The position numbers and the translations under genes are program-made. Shown piece by piece: positions 1 through 32,031 of a stretch of DNA of 64,000 nucleotides; the first letter of the stretch is position 1; each line of letters opens with the position of its first letter. The notes below the pieces were generated by a model. That model did not search any database and was not told the DNA's origin. It was given only the letters and a program-made list of their open reading frames with translations. Source of the DNA: Progne subis subis (lineage: Eukaryota; Chordata; Aves; Passeriformes; Hirundinidae); assembly GCA_022316685.1 (NCBI GenBank), contig JAKJHU010000023.1:7365192-7429191 (forward strand). Reading direction: 5' to 3'.

Positions 1-30
1 CTTTTGGAGTTTATCAACACTGTGGTTTGA

Positions 31-20599
<20,569 letters not shown>

Positions 20600-21434
20600 C
20601 AGCCTCGCTTTTCAGCAGAACAGATATAGGTACAGTATTGTGATAAACATCTTAGGTATGATAAATTGCTCTGATTATTTACTAGCTTCCCAGAACATTG
20701 CAGCAGTTGTACACAGCAGCCTGGAGAGAGAAAGAAAGCTGTTTTCCTAGGTATTTAAATTCAACATAATCTTTTGAGATTTGCAGCTGCCTTTAAATTG
20801 GCATCATGTGCAAACTGACTGTATCATAACAACCACAAGTATCTGGTAAATGGAAACATTTCCTTTAGGCATCCAGAATTTCTTCATTAATACAGTACCT
20901 TTCCTGTATATCTCTGGGTCCTATTTGCATGAAGAAAACAGTTAAAAGTGGGGCCAGTCTAGGCCATGGTATTTATTGCTGCTGCTTACTCTTTGCTGCT
21001 GTAAAACTTGCAGTGTAGAATCACATACCCTGAAAGGCCAGCATAGGAAAAACCCATAGTAGGCTTCAGTGACAGTTTCAAAGTACAAAGCCATAGTCAG
21101 GTTTTTTGGAAGAGTATATTCTCTAAATTGCAAAACTGAGGTCATCTAACATGTGTAGCTGACTTGATATTCTTCTCTCTCTTTTTAATTGACAGAGGTA
21201 ACAAAGGAGGATATATATTCCTGTGATGCTACTGGCAGTAAAGTATGAGCTTGTCACTTGAAAAAGCTTCTGCAGTCCTTGAACACTGGATTTCAAATAA
21301 TCAGAGCTGAATATAACTTGTCTTCCCAGGGAATATGTTGAATAACTGGCTGCTTTTGGTAGAAACCAATGTTCTAGAGCCTTGATGTTTCAGGGAAGAT
21401 GAAGCGTGCATTAGAATTTTGAGCTTTAGCTGCT

Positions 21435-21440
21435 AATAAA
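21435..21440 (+). terminator. Candidate MAP7D2 poly(A) signal (proximal)
   Basis: AATAAA about 840 bases after the stop codon. Confidence 0.45.
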
Positions 21441-21662
21441 GCACTTATTTCTTGTTTAATTTAAAATTCATCTCAACACTTCACTGTGATTTTTACCAGT
21501 GCATTTTATTTTAAAATAATTCTTCCCTAAGCTTGATCATACATCCATTTAGACATCTTTTTCTTGTAAATAATGATGGGGTTTGCCCACAGTGCATTGA
21601 AACAAAATAATATACTGTACTTTAGTTTTGTGCCTATCTTTTTTTGTCTTTAATAAGGAGTT

Positions 21663-21712
21663 ATTGGCAACTTTTATGAGGTGTGTAATTGGCAACTTTT
21701 ATGAGGTGTGTA
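21663..21712 (+). repeat. 25-bp perfect tandem duplication in the MAP7D2 3' UTR
   Basis: Two identical 25-nt units, 21663-21687 and 21688-21712, each starting ATTGGCAACTTTTATGAGG and ending GTGTA. Confidence 0.95.
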
Positions 21713-22662
21713 GCTGAAGAGGCTTAAAAACATATAGCTGCTGGAATCAAAAGAGCCTTCTTACTGGCTGTGGAGTGTGGGAACTATCCCTTTATGATTG
21801 TTGACACTTGTAGTCACTAGTGGCACTTACCAGTTAATATTAATTAGTCTGGGAGCAGCTATCAACTGTGTTTAAAATGATATTTGTGTAACACTTGTAA
21901 GCAAAGCAGGCAAAATGCCAAGTGTAACCCCATAATATATATGTAGTATAGCTGTAGTAGATCCAAGTGAGTGATCGAGAGGGTGACACGTTAACCTTTG
22001 AATGTGTAGACACTGGATTGATACCAGCAGGCTTTCTATCACACAGAGAAGTATTTTGTCTTCCTGTAGGCTCAGCAAAATGGGATTTGGTCAGCAGCAA
22101 AACAATATGTGAGTGTCAGAAACACAAAGGCCAAAATGCACGCCAGGATCACTGGGGGCCCTTAACGTTCTGTAAACATCTCTATGGAGCTGTCCACGTC
22201 AGGATGTACAAGGTCGGGACGTCACGTGCCATACAGTGTTAATTTCATTTCTGTCAGTGAACCTTTATGCTAGATCAGGTTCTGCTTTGAGGACGTTTTG
22301 TCCAGTCCCTTATAAGAATAAATTATAAATACAACTATTATTGAACACTAACACAAAAGACGTGAAAACCTGGGGGGAGGGGGATGTTTTGCTTTTTCTT
22401 TCAGGTGTTTTGGTTTTTTTTTCACGTATAAGAGTTCACAGCGTAGATTGACCTCAGTTGTAGCACCATTCTTGTGCTCTTACAAGTCAGCAGTGGGAAG
22501 GTAACCAGTGACATGATGTGCAATGCCTAAAAAAATCATACCTACAACAACCCAGCTCTATTTATGTTCGTGTACTTCAAAGAAATACTTTCTTTTGACT
22601 GTGCAGTAAGCTGTAGCATGGTACTGTGTCTTCCAAATTAGCCCTTCATCTATTTCCTGAAT

Positions 22663-22668
22663 AATAAA
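22663..22668 (+). terminator. Candidate MAP7D2 poly(A) signal (distal)
   Basis: AATAAA within TGAATAATAAACAAAC. Another AATAAA lies at 22317-22322. Which is used cannot be decided from sequence. Confidence 0.45.
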
Positions 22669-22830
22669 CAAACAGAAACAGTTTGTTTTGCTGTAATACA
22701 TTGTGTTTGACAACTGTCATATTATATTTTATTATGGTGTCATTGTATAACCTGTAGATTTCTGTATTTGCATGACCTGTATAGCATGTATAAAGGTGAA
22801 ATACATTTTCATTTATGAATCTGACTTGTT

Positions 22831-25800
22831 TCTCAGCACTTTTTATTCCTACAATATGACTGATTTAAAAATACATGGACATTAATTTGTTCTGAGATAT
22901 TTTCTGAAGGAGGATATAATACTGAGTGAAGGAGTGGGTTGTCAAAACCTCAGTATGTTTCAACATCGTTCCCATTGCCACCTACTCATTTGCTCTCTGA
23001 GGACCTGCCAATACACTGAGGAAGTGCAGGCTGGTGGCTGAAGAGCCTTAAGGCGAGGACTCCAAATTGTGGCATTCACAGGGCTGGGGACAGTATAGGG
23101 ACCAGTTTGCAGCCCCAGCCTCTGCTCTCTAGCAAAGAAAATAAGCGAAAGAAAACTTGAGAGCTGTGGTAAGTAGACAGTGTTCCTGTTTAGTGTGCAA
23201 GAGCTGTTCTGGAAGAGTACCTGTGGCATAAATGATGAACTTCTCTTCAAGCTACATGCACACACTGCTGCTTGGAAAGCCACCGGCCTGCAGCTGCTGA
23301 TAGTTCTGTAGTGAAATGCTGAGGGAAATTTTTTTTTAATATACTTTTAAAAATCATCACTTCAGTCAAAATTGCACATGAGACAATCTGGTTTTATGAT
23401 GAAATATATTAATACTTTCCATGGTGACAGTTGATTTCATTTGTATTGATTCCTGAAGCATTCATGTTATTTGCCCACTCAATTATTTACTAAGATTGAA
23501 GGAAAGAAGATGAGTATAGGTGAAGAAATTATGTATTTACCTTTATATTTGTTTTCAGATGTAACTTTTCAAATTTGGCTGAATATCTGGAGTAGGTACT
23601 ATCAGCTGAGGGGTTAAATACCTTCTTTTTGCTTTTGATGATGTAACTTCTTCATAGCAGCACCAACCCAGTGTTTGCTGTCTTGAATCAAGACCGTGCA
23701 GTGAGCTTTACTTTGAATTTGTCAGTGGTCTTGCAACTGCAGCGAAGGATCACTAGTGATTCACACAAGTCCTTGACAGAGCTTTTCTGCTGTTATTTTA
23801 TATAACTATTAGTAAGTTTCTAATAAGAGAAATAACACCTGTGAGGTATTTGGGCATCACAGTAGCTTTCTGATTAGGTTCAGCACTTTCCATGGTGTTG
23901 CCCTGGGAAATGGCACCCAGAGCTTGCCTTGGACCTCTTGTCTCCGCAGGGAGTTAACTTCAAAATAAAATTGCATCAGTGAGGGGTGGATTTGGAACCC
24001 CAAGCTGTTCTTCATCTGGCAATGAACAGCTAGAAGCAGGGGGAATCAGCCTCTCTCCTTTCATTGTACAAATATGTGCAGAAAGCTGCAGAAATAGCAC
24101 AAATTGCTGCTCTGGCTGGCAGGGTGGGGATCTTCCCTCTGGCATAAAGAGAGCAGCACCTTTCCCTGCTTCCCACCCCACCTCAGGTGCCCCTGCCACC
24201 ACCCTGCTCCTGATGCAGGCATTGCCAGTGTGGCACTGCCCAAGGTAGCACAGTGATGGATGGATGGAGAAGTCTGAGATCCCAGGATAACTGGGACCTG
24301 GGTATCCAGATCCCTGGATAATTTGGCTTCAGTGCTGCACAGCAGCCTGGAAACCATAGAAGGAGACATTCTTCCCAATAAGGTTTAAACTGTATTAAAA
24401 TGTACGTGGTTCAATATTCAAGAGCTGATATCTAGACCCTGAGGTTTATATCTTGTTTTCTCTAAGCTTGGCCTGTGTCCTGCACAAGAGGGAGACTGTC
24501 CTGTAAGGGGCACACATGAATCAGTGGTAATATGCTGCCCCTTTTCCTGATTTAGTGACATGTGGGACATCTGCCTTACTTCTCTCTTCTCCCTCCCTAT
24601 TCAAGAACAAGGTAGAAACGGGAAAAAAGTCTCTTCATTTGCTTTCATTTCAGGATAATGTTGTTCAGGCTATTGGTTGCCTCCAAAACTGGCGTGAAGA
24701 GTGGTGGTTCACCTATGCTGCCACTCTTTATGGGTGCACAGAGAGACCTAAAGGAGAGTTATCTGACTTTGGGGAGGCTGATTTTCAGTATCAATATGAA
24801 ATTCTGAAAAGTGTATTATTACTGCTGAACCACTATGCTAGAATCTGAAAAATATATTGTATGTTATGACTGAACGCAATTTTCTCTGGATTTTCTTTTT
24901 AATCTTCAGGAAAACAGGTTTTAAATTCAATCTCTCCAGAATACATACACTTAAAAATAACAGAAAACTTAAAATATTCAGGTGCATTTTTGTTATTGCT
25001 GTTCGTGCAGTAATACCAATGCAGAACACTGTGAGCCAGAATGTTCGTTTCTCCCCCACTTTTTTATCCCATCAATCATTTATCCTATCCTTATGATGTC
25101 CTACAGCTGAAGAGAAGGTGATGCTGTTCACTCGAATTTAATGTGTCTGTTGAGGCATGCGAAGTGGCAAAGTCCTTCAAACTGCAGGCAGAAACTCTTA
25201 AGAGAAATTTAAGCTTTTAAAATTATTACCGTATTTACCTAGGTAAATAAGAATTACCTATTCTTATACCTAAAGTATGAAAAAATGATTTCTTGATCAC
25301 TAGAACTTTAGATACTTGTTTTCTTCCCAGTAGCCTTGTTTGCTCTGCAGTTTGTGTATGTTTTATAGCGTTTTGATTATTCAAGACTGAGCTTAGTAAT
25401 GATTTTAAATTAGTAGGTTTGATGATTACCTGAGGTCTGCAATTTTCAGGATCCAAATAGGGGCTCTGGGAGATAGCATGTCATGTTCACTTGGGAGCTT
25501 TACGAAAATAGATGTGTATCCTTGCTATAATCAAGCCTTAACGATTTCCAGAGAAAAACCAATTATGATGCAGGAGAGATCCAACAAATAGAAGGAGCAG
25601 TAAGCAATGAACTTCATGCTCTAGGAAGTCCTTTCTCTAAAAATATGTTTTTAAAATAGTTACATAAATAGCTTAAACCAGCAGCTTTGCATATCACTTT
25701 AGATCTTGCTTCGCCTACAAGGAATGACTTCAAGTCCATTGCAATTGTAGGTGATTGACATTGTGCAATAATTGACCCACGGACATAAAATTGCATAACT

Positions 25801-28800
25801 GAAGAAAAAAAATAATGTATGTAAGAGATGTTCAGAATCAGGGACATTACTTTGTCAGTATCTTATGGTTTTTTTCTAGAAGTAATAGCCCCTCTCACCA
25901 AATTCAGTAAGCAGCACAGTAAGCAGGATCAGGGCAATACCTGTAACACCATATTAACATGCACACATATCCCTTTTCAGAGTAACCTCTCTTAAAATAC
26001 AGATGGCAGCATTGTCTGAAAAATCATTTTTAGCACCTCAAATATGCAAACCTGTGGGGGTTTATATCACTAAATTCTATGGAGTTACTTCTAATTTTCC
26101 TGGTATGAATTCATTCAGGAATAATTTTCACCCTTCCCCCCGCCTCCCCCTTAAGCCTCTTATCAGTTTAAATACAGAAATTCAAAAGAATATAAATTCT
26201 GGCCGCTGCCTGTTGAAATGGGTTTGTTCTCTCAGTTCCTGAACAAAGATTGCCCACACCACAGCTGGCAGAGAAACAGAAGTTCAAGGAGTCTTTCAAA
26301 GACTGATTGTGTGCAGTAGTGTGTCTGGGACAGCACTGAAACCCCGCTGGCATGGGCAACAGGTACAGTCCTGGCCAGACATGTCTAAAACTGGGTGAAA
26401 AGTTCTTCCCTTTTGGCAAGCACCATTTGTATTTCTAACCTATAGTTTTACAAGGTTAATTCATGCCAGTGTTGGGCTTTTGGGCAGGTGTCCTGTAGCA
26501 AATGGAACTGCTGGTGGATTTAGCAAATAAATGAGCTGATGAATGGGTGAAGGTCACAATCACTGAAAAATGCTGAGATACTTTGCACATATTTACTACC
26601 ACATAATTACTATTAAAATTCCTAAGGCAAATCTGTATCAGTCATGCCCACAATGTTGTCTCAAGCTGGACATTTTGAAATTCTCCTCTCAGTCAGACTT
26701 TCATCCTGCTGTTTTACTGCAATTTGTCCTTCTGTCATCTTTCCAAGACCTGGCTCTTGCACAAGCAAAGAATTGCAGCCTTTTTGCACCTCTGCTTTCC
26801 TCCTTCAGCTGCTGTGGCCTCTTGGATGATAAGCTCGAAGCCTTTGTTTTTAAAATCCTCTTCTTACTGCATTTATGTCACACACTAGTTTTAGTTCACA
26901 CACTGAGATTGTTTTCGCTCGTATTTTGCCAAAATGCTACCAGGTTCACATGGGCTGTATGCCCAGCAGCAATGGCACATTTTCATGTGTTGTTACAGGA
27001 AAGCCAGGATAACCTTATAAATAAAACAGTGGCTTTGTTATGTCATGAGAGCCCAGGCTTGCTGGAGGCTCTCTTTGAAGAGTAATTTGGTGATGCTATC
27101 AGAGCCAAGTCATGCAGTTAGTCATCCTCTCACATTCCTTCAGGTTTTAATTAAACAATTACTTTCCAGCTTTCCTTAAATTTCAAGGCTAAAGAATGTA
27201 GGACGTATTTCCTCAATGAAGGAGGGAGTCATTATCTGCTGCTTTGGGCCTAGAGTGAAAAAAGTATAGTTCCACAGAAAACTGTTAAAGAAATTTCTTA
27301 TGACTGAATTTGGGAGTTACTGCTTCATTCTGGAACAAATTCTTGTCTGATAAGGTATTAGAGATTTGTAGTTCCTTTGACAGATAACCTCAGGAATTGA
27401 CTTAAGCTCCAGTGTCTAATTTGTTATAAATTAAGAGAGAGAGCTGGTACTCCCTTGCTGGGGACTTAGAGGTTTAGCTCATTCTGTTCCACTGAATGAT
27501 AGAATTTTTTTATTAGAAGAAGCAAATGACTCAACATGCCTGCAAAGAATTAAGCAGCTCACTCTCATTTTATAACAGTAAATGCACTTTGTGGTTTGGT
27601 GAAAGCATTTTGATAAAAAAGTATCTGATTGCACTAAGGGGTAGGGAAGGGTGAGAGATGGAAGAAGAAAGCATGAATGTGAAACTCCTTCAAAAGCAGA
27701 GATCCGAGTTAATGAAGGCATGCAAACCTAATCAGGAGGCATAACAAGATAGTGAGGTACAAAAGAAAATGTTTCCCCTTAGGTATTGTGAGAGGTGGCC
27801 TGGTAAAACCATGATTTAACCTTGGACAGCAGTTCTTGACGGTGAATCAAGATCATCTTGTGGGTGTTCACCAGACCCTCTCTCACTGTTCCAAGATGCT
27901 TCTTCCCTTTTAACTATCACCATCTTCAGGCTCTGTCTGCAGACACCAAAACAAATTGTGTATGACAACCAAGCCAAACTGCTCCTACAACAAGACTTTA
28001 ATGTCATTTATCTGGTGCACCTCAGTGGAGAGCAGGTGCTCAGCAGCAGCTGCTGTGGTGGTCAGCCCTGGCATTGCAGGAAAGTCCAGGTGATGCTCTC
28101 CACACAGCCTGCAGACACATTCCTTGTTCTCTGCCTGCTTCTGTGCCTGACCTTGCTAAACAATCAAAGATTATTTTTTTTTTTAATTAGCATAATATGG
28201 TTCAGCAAATGTCAGTGCCAAGAGTAGCATTTTATGTGGAAAATGAAATGCCTCCTTGAAAGAACAGATCCATAAGATCTGTCAAGGGCTAGTTCCTCCT
28301 TTTGAATTTTAGGTAACTTCCGTTCATCATTTCCAAGTATTTAGCATGCAAACCACAGTTGTGCACTTTCCAAAGGGAATGTTTACTAAATTAAGCATTA
28401 AAGGATTATGAAAGATATTCTCTGTTCTAATGATACTTAATTAGAAATAAAACATGGAAATAGATTAAAATAATTAGTCTTAATAAGCAGTAATTGCCAA
28501 GTCTTGTGCAATAGAATAGCCTTCCCAATTTAGAGGTGGAGAATAATGATGCTGTGGAGCTACTAATAGACACTGATTTAAATATTAATTTAACTTGTAA
28601 AGTAAGTGTAAGTTGCTTTTTACTTAGACTACATGGTCCTAACCACAGAGATCCTTGTGTGCTCACTATCTGTCAGGATAGTATCCATCCTGCTATCTAT
28701 AAATATATGTTGGATCAAGGCCATCTGATGCAACGTCAAGTAAAGAGATTGATAATGAAATTCGATAATTTATGTCATGTAGAAGTTTACCCTACGCACA

Positions 28801-30760
28801 CAGAGGCAGGCTGTCTGTACTGAGAGCTCAGTTTTTGTTTCAAGTATGCTTAGTTTTAGGTCTCAGTGCAGAGGTAGCCCCCTACATGAAGAGGTCAGGT
28901 AAAACATTACACCACCTGAAGCAGGGAATAAAACCAAATCTTTTTTAGTGTTAGTTCAACATTCTGAATCTTGATAATGAAAGGGTGGCTGCCTATACAG
29001 TGATTATCCCACATATTGCCATTTATGTCAAACCGGCACTGCCCCTTATCTGGCTGTGCCGCCCAGGCTGGACCAGGTTTTTTGGCAAAGTGCAGATCAG
29101 TGGCATCTCTCTGCTTCAGTCTCACTTTCTCCATCTAAAGCTCACTGAGCCAGTTCTTATCCTGAACTTCTATTAACAAAAATTCCAGGACAGGAAAGAG
29201 GAAGCAAGTGTTGTTTGGTGCAGCTTGCACTGTAATTCTGTGCCCTGTGGGTCAGTAAATCTTCTGCAGTCCATTTTAATTGGGGAAATACTACAGCTAA
29301 ATTTAAAAATAATCTTACAATTTTATGTGAGAATTTCAAATGTTTTGGGGAATGCAGGAAATTCTTTTATACAGCAGTAATGTGGTGTCCCTTGCATTTG
29401 AGTCCACAGGGAACCAAGCAGGATCCTACAGACAAGAACAACAAATGGATTGATAGCTGTGACAAGGGATCCTTCAGTCCCACCTACAGCCCCCAGACTT
29501 GAGAAGACAGAAAAGTGAAGATAATGCACTGCTGAAAGATTTGTCCTATAAAGGAGGACAGCAAGATGTCAGCAGCTATAAGTCCAAAGAAGAGCCGAAG
29601 TTGGCAGCTCACACTGGTCTTCAGAACATAAGGAAACTGATACCATCCCTTTAAGGGAGCCAAGAGTAAGAAACCCTTCCTCTCCACTCTCTGTTCAGTG
29701 AATATAACTTCACCCTGTTTAGGCCATGGCTTGATGACAGAGTACATTCAACACTACGGCTCTCAGCTGGATCAAAAATGTCAAGACTGTGTAACACAGA
29801 GTGATGAGTCTGGTTATTTTCTTTTTTCTTCTTAAATTAAATTGTTTAAAAAAACAAATGTTGACAAGGTTAACTTGGTAAGCTTTGCACCAGATCAGGT
29901 GTCGCTTGCCTTTGCAGTTGTAATGATACTGTATCAGGTATCACCCCTCTTCCTTTAGCTGCTGTAAAAATACAAAACCAACCAAGCACCAAAACCATGC
30001 CTTGGCTAAAACAAAATTGCGTGCCTGCATCTGTGCTAAATCAAATTTATATTAATGAGTTGATCTGACAATGCACCAAAGTAATATTCAAATCCTTGAC
30101 CAACAGCCTCGGATGCCAATGCAATCTAGATACCATGAGTGTCTCCTTGGTTTTGTGTGATCTATAAATCTATTTGAGTGGTTTTTAGCCATAAGAACAT
30201 ACTTTGTTTTGAAAGGGTTACAGTATGTTCAGCATGTGATTCTGTTGTTTATAGCTCCTGAAGGAAAAACTGACACTAAACCTGCTGGGCCTGCTGGCTA
30301 TCAGGACTGGCAATCGAGGGAATTAATGCATCCCAGCAGCCTAAAGAGCCTCCACGCCACTGCGACTGATCCGATCCCAGGCACAGAGAGTGCTGCCATC
30401 CTGTAGTGCCTGTTCTGACAGGAACCCCAGGAACCTGCAGAAAGTCTTGGAGAGCACCACCTGACACCGTGCGAGGCGCCTCGACCCTCACAGGAGGGAC
30501 AGAGCCACGGCTGCCTCACCTGCGGGCTGGGGGCAGCGCCATGCTGGGTGCAGCTGCAGGGCTGGACCTGTCTGGCTCGGGGAGGCTTTGGTCCAGCCTT
30601 TCCGGCCTGACCCACTACAGTGCAGCCCAGACCAGTGAAAGGGCCAGGACCGAGATGTCTGCTCCTCTAACCCCGGTCCTTGGGGCCTGCCCCTCTCCAG
30701 CCATCCCTGGCCCTGCACAGGAGCTGCCAGCTGCTCCTTGGGCCCAAGGGGCACTGAGAA
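22831..30760. other. Intergenic region between MAP7D2 and BCLAF3
   Basis: About 8 kb with no exon, promoter or RNA gene that I can support. It holds open frames up to 171 codons (26570-27085, +) and 95 codons (28536-28823, +) without recognisable protein features or splice context. GC rises from about 30,270 toward the CpG island. A GGAT tetranucleotide run lies near 24255-24270. Confidence 0.65.
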
Positions 30761-31375
30761 GTGTCCCAGAACCACAGAATATTCTGAGCTGGAAGGGACC
30801 CAGAAGAATTGAGTCTTAGCCCTGCACAGGACAGCCCAAACAACCACACCATGTGCCTGAGAGAGCATTGTTCACACACTTCTTGAACTCTGTCAGGTTT
30901 GGTGCTGTGGTGACTTGCCTGGGGAGCCTGTTCAGTGCCCAAACACCCTCTTGGTTAAGAACCTGTTCCTGATACCCAACCTAAATCTCTCCCGACACAA
31001 CTTCAGGTCATTTCCTAGGGTCCTGTCACTGGTTACCACAGAAAGATCAGTGCCTGCCCCTCCACTTCCCCTTCACGAGGAAGTTGTAGACCACAACGAG
31101 GTTTCCTCGAGGCTGAACTAGACAAGTGACTCAGCCACTTCTTAAATAGTTTCTCCTCTTGACCCTTTGACATCTTCCTAGGCCTCCTCTGGACACTCTC
31201 TAGCGGCTTTGTATCTTTCTAATATTGTGGCGCCCAAAACTGCCCGCAGCACTCAAGGCGAGGCCGCCCCAGTGCAGAGCAGAGCGGGACAATCCCCTCC
31301 GTCTCCCGGCTGGCGATGCTGTCCCTGATGCCCCCAGGACACGGCTGACCCTCCCGGCTGCCCGTGTCACGGAAG
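30761..31375 (-). mobile_element. CR1 LINE 3' fragment, antisense
   Basis: The left end reads ACCACAGAATATTCTGAGCT then GGAAGGGACC, the reverse complement of the avian CR1 3' terminus. Further right are CR1 3'-region landmarks: GGGGAGCCTGTTCAGTGCCC, GCCTCCTCTGGACACTCT, CCCAGTGCAGAGCAGAGCGG, and CAGGACACGGCTGACCCTCC. The element is 5'-truncated, diverged, and lies directly before the BCLAF3 CpG island. Confidence 0.88.
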
Positions 31376-31649
31376 GGCTCTGCTTCCCACAGGGCACTGC
31401 AGGCGAGAGGCTGCTCAGAATTCAGCACCCGGGAAGTGCCTGCGCACCCCGTCCTCTGCGCTACCGCGGCCGGGAACCAGCGGCCGGGACGGAGCTGCCC
31501 GGTGCCCACCACGAGCAGCAAAGCCCGGCTCACGGCGGCGCCCCGCGGCTCCGGGTAAGGGTCCCCGGTCTGAGAGGGGCGGTCGGGGGGCGGTGCCGGA
31601 GCCGCCCCCGCCCGGCCCCGCCCGTCCCTCCCCTTCCGGGCCGCCCCCC

Positions 31650-31791
31650 GCCCGCCCTTTCTCTCCGCCGCGCCCGTGCGTAGCAGCCGCGGCCGGCGCG
31701 GCCGCCGGGACCCGCCCCGCCGGCTGGCCGGGCGCCTGCTCGGGGCGGAGCGGCGGCGGCCGGAGGAGCGGCGGGAGCGGCGCCGCAGGCG
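31650..31791 (+). other. BCLAF3: BCLAF3 non-coding first exon (inferred)
   Basis: The splice donor GCAGGCG|GTGAGTGCTG at 31791/31792 is the best within the CpG island. A second strong donor, GGGGGAG|GTGAGTGCGG, lies at 32035/32036 and could end an alternative first exon. The start of transcription is not determined; the 5' bound is a guess. Confidence 0.5.
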
Positions 31792-32004
31792 GTGAGTGCT
31801 GGGCCGGCGGCGGCACCGCGGCCGCGGCGGGGCCTGGTGAGGCCCGGCGAGGGGGCGGGGGCCGGTGCCAGTGCCACGGGCAGGGGGAGCCGGGGCTGCC
31901 GCGGTCATTGTCCCCGCCAGCGCCGCCTGCGCGCCGGCAAGGAGCGGGCCGGGGTACTCGGGGCTCGGTCACCCTCCGCCGCGCCCACCGAGGGCCGGCG
32001 GTCG

Positions 32005-32031
32005 GCCCGGCCCGGCCCGGCCCGGCCCGGG
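32005..32031 (+). repeat. (CCCGG)n pentanucleotide run
   Basis: About five tandem GGCCC/CCCGG units immediately before the second candidate donor. Confidence 0.9.

Larger units (their letters stand above)
20600..22830 (+). other. MAP7D2: MAP7D2 3' UTR (end uncertain)
   Basis: AT-rich non-coding sequence after the stop. AATAAA hexamers lie at 21435-21440, 22317-22322 and 22663-22668, so alternative polyadenylation is likely. A T-rich stretch near 22,830 could be the distal downstream element. A Pumilio-like TGTAAATA lies at 21565-21572, and a 25-bp perfect tandem duplication at 21663-21712. The true 3' end needs transcript data. Confidence 0.6.

Noticed and set aside
26570..27085. 171-codon + strand frame in the intergenic region
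   Set aside because: Cys/Leu/Phe-rich translation without recognisable domains, promoter or splice context; single-exon chance frame is the simplest reading.
28536..28823. 95-codon + strand frame between the two genes
   Set aside because: The translation looks more protein-like than others, but I recognise no family and see no flanking splice sites or poly(A) signal.
30209..30406. Possible exon starting at a TTTATAG acceptor near 30255
   Set aside because: The frame has no donor that would join it to BCLAF3 in phase, lies upstream of the CpG-island promoter and matches no family I know.
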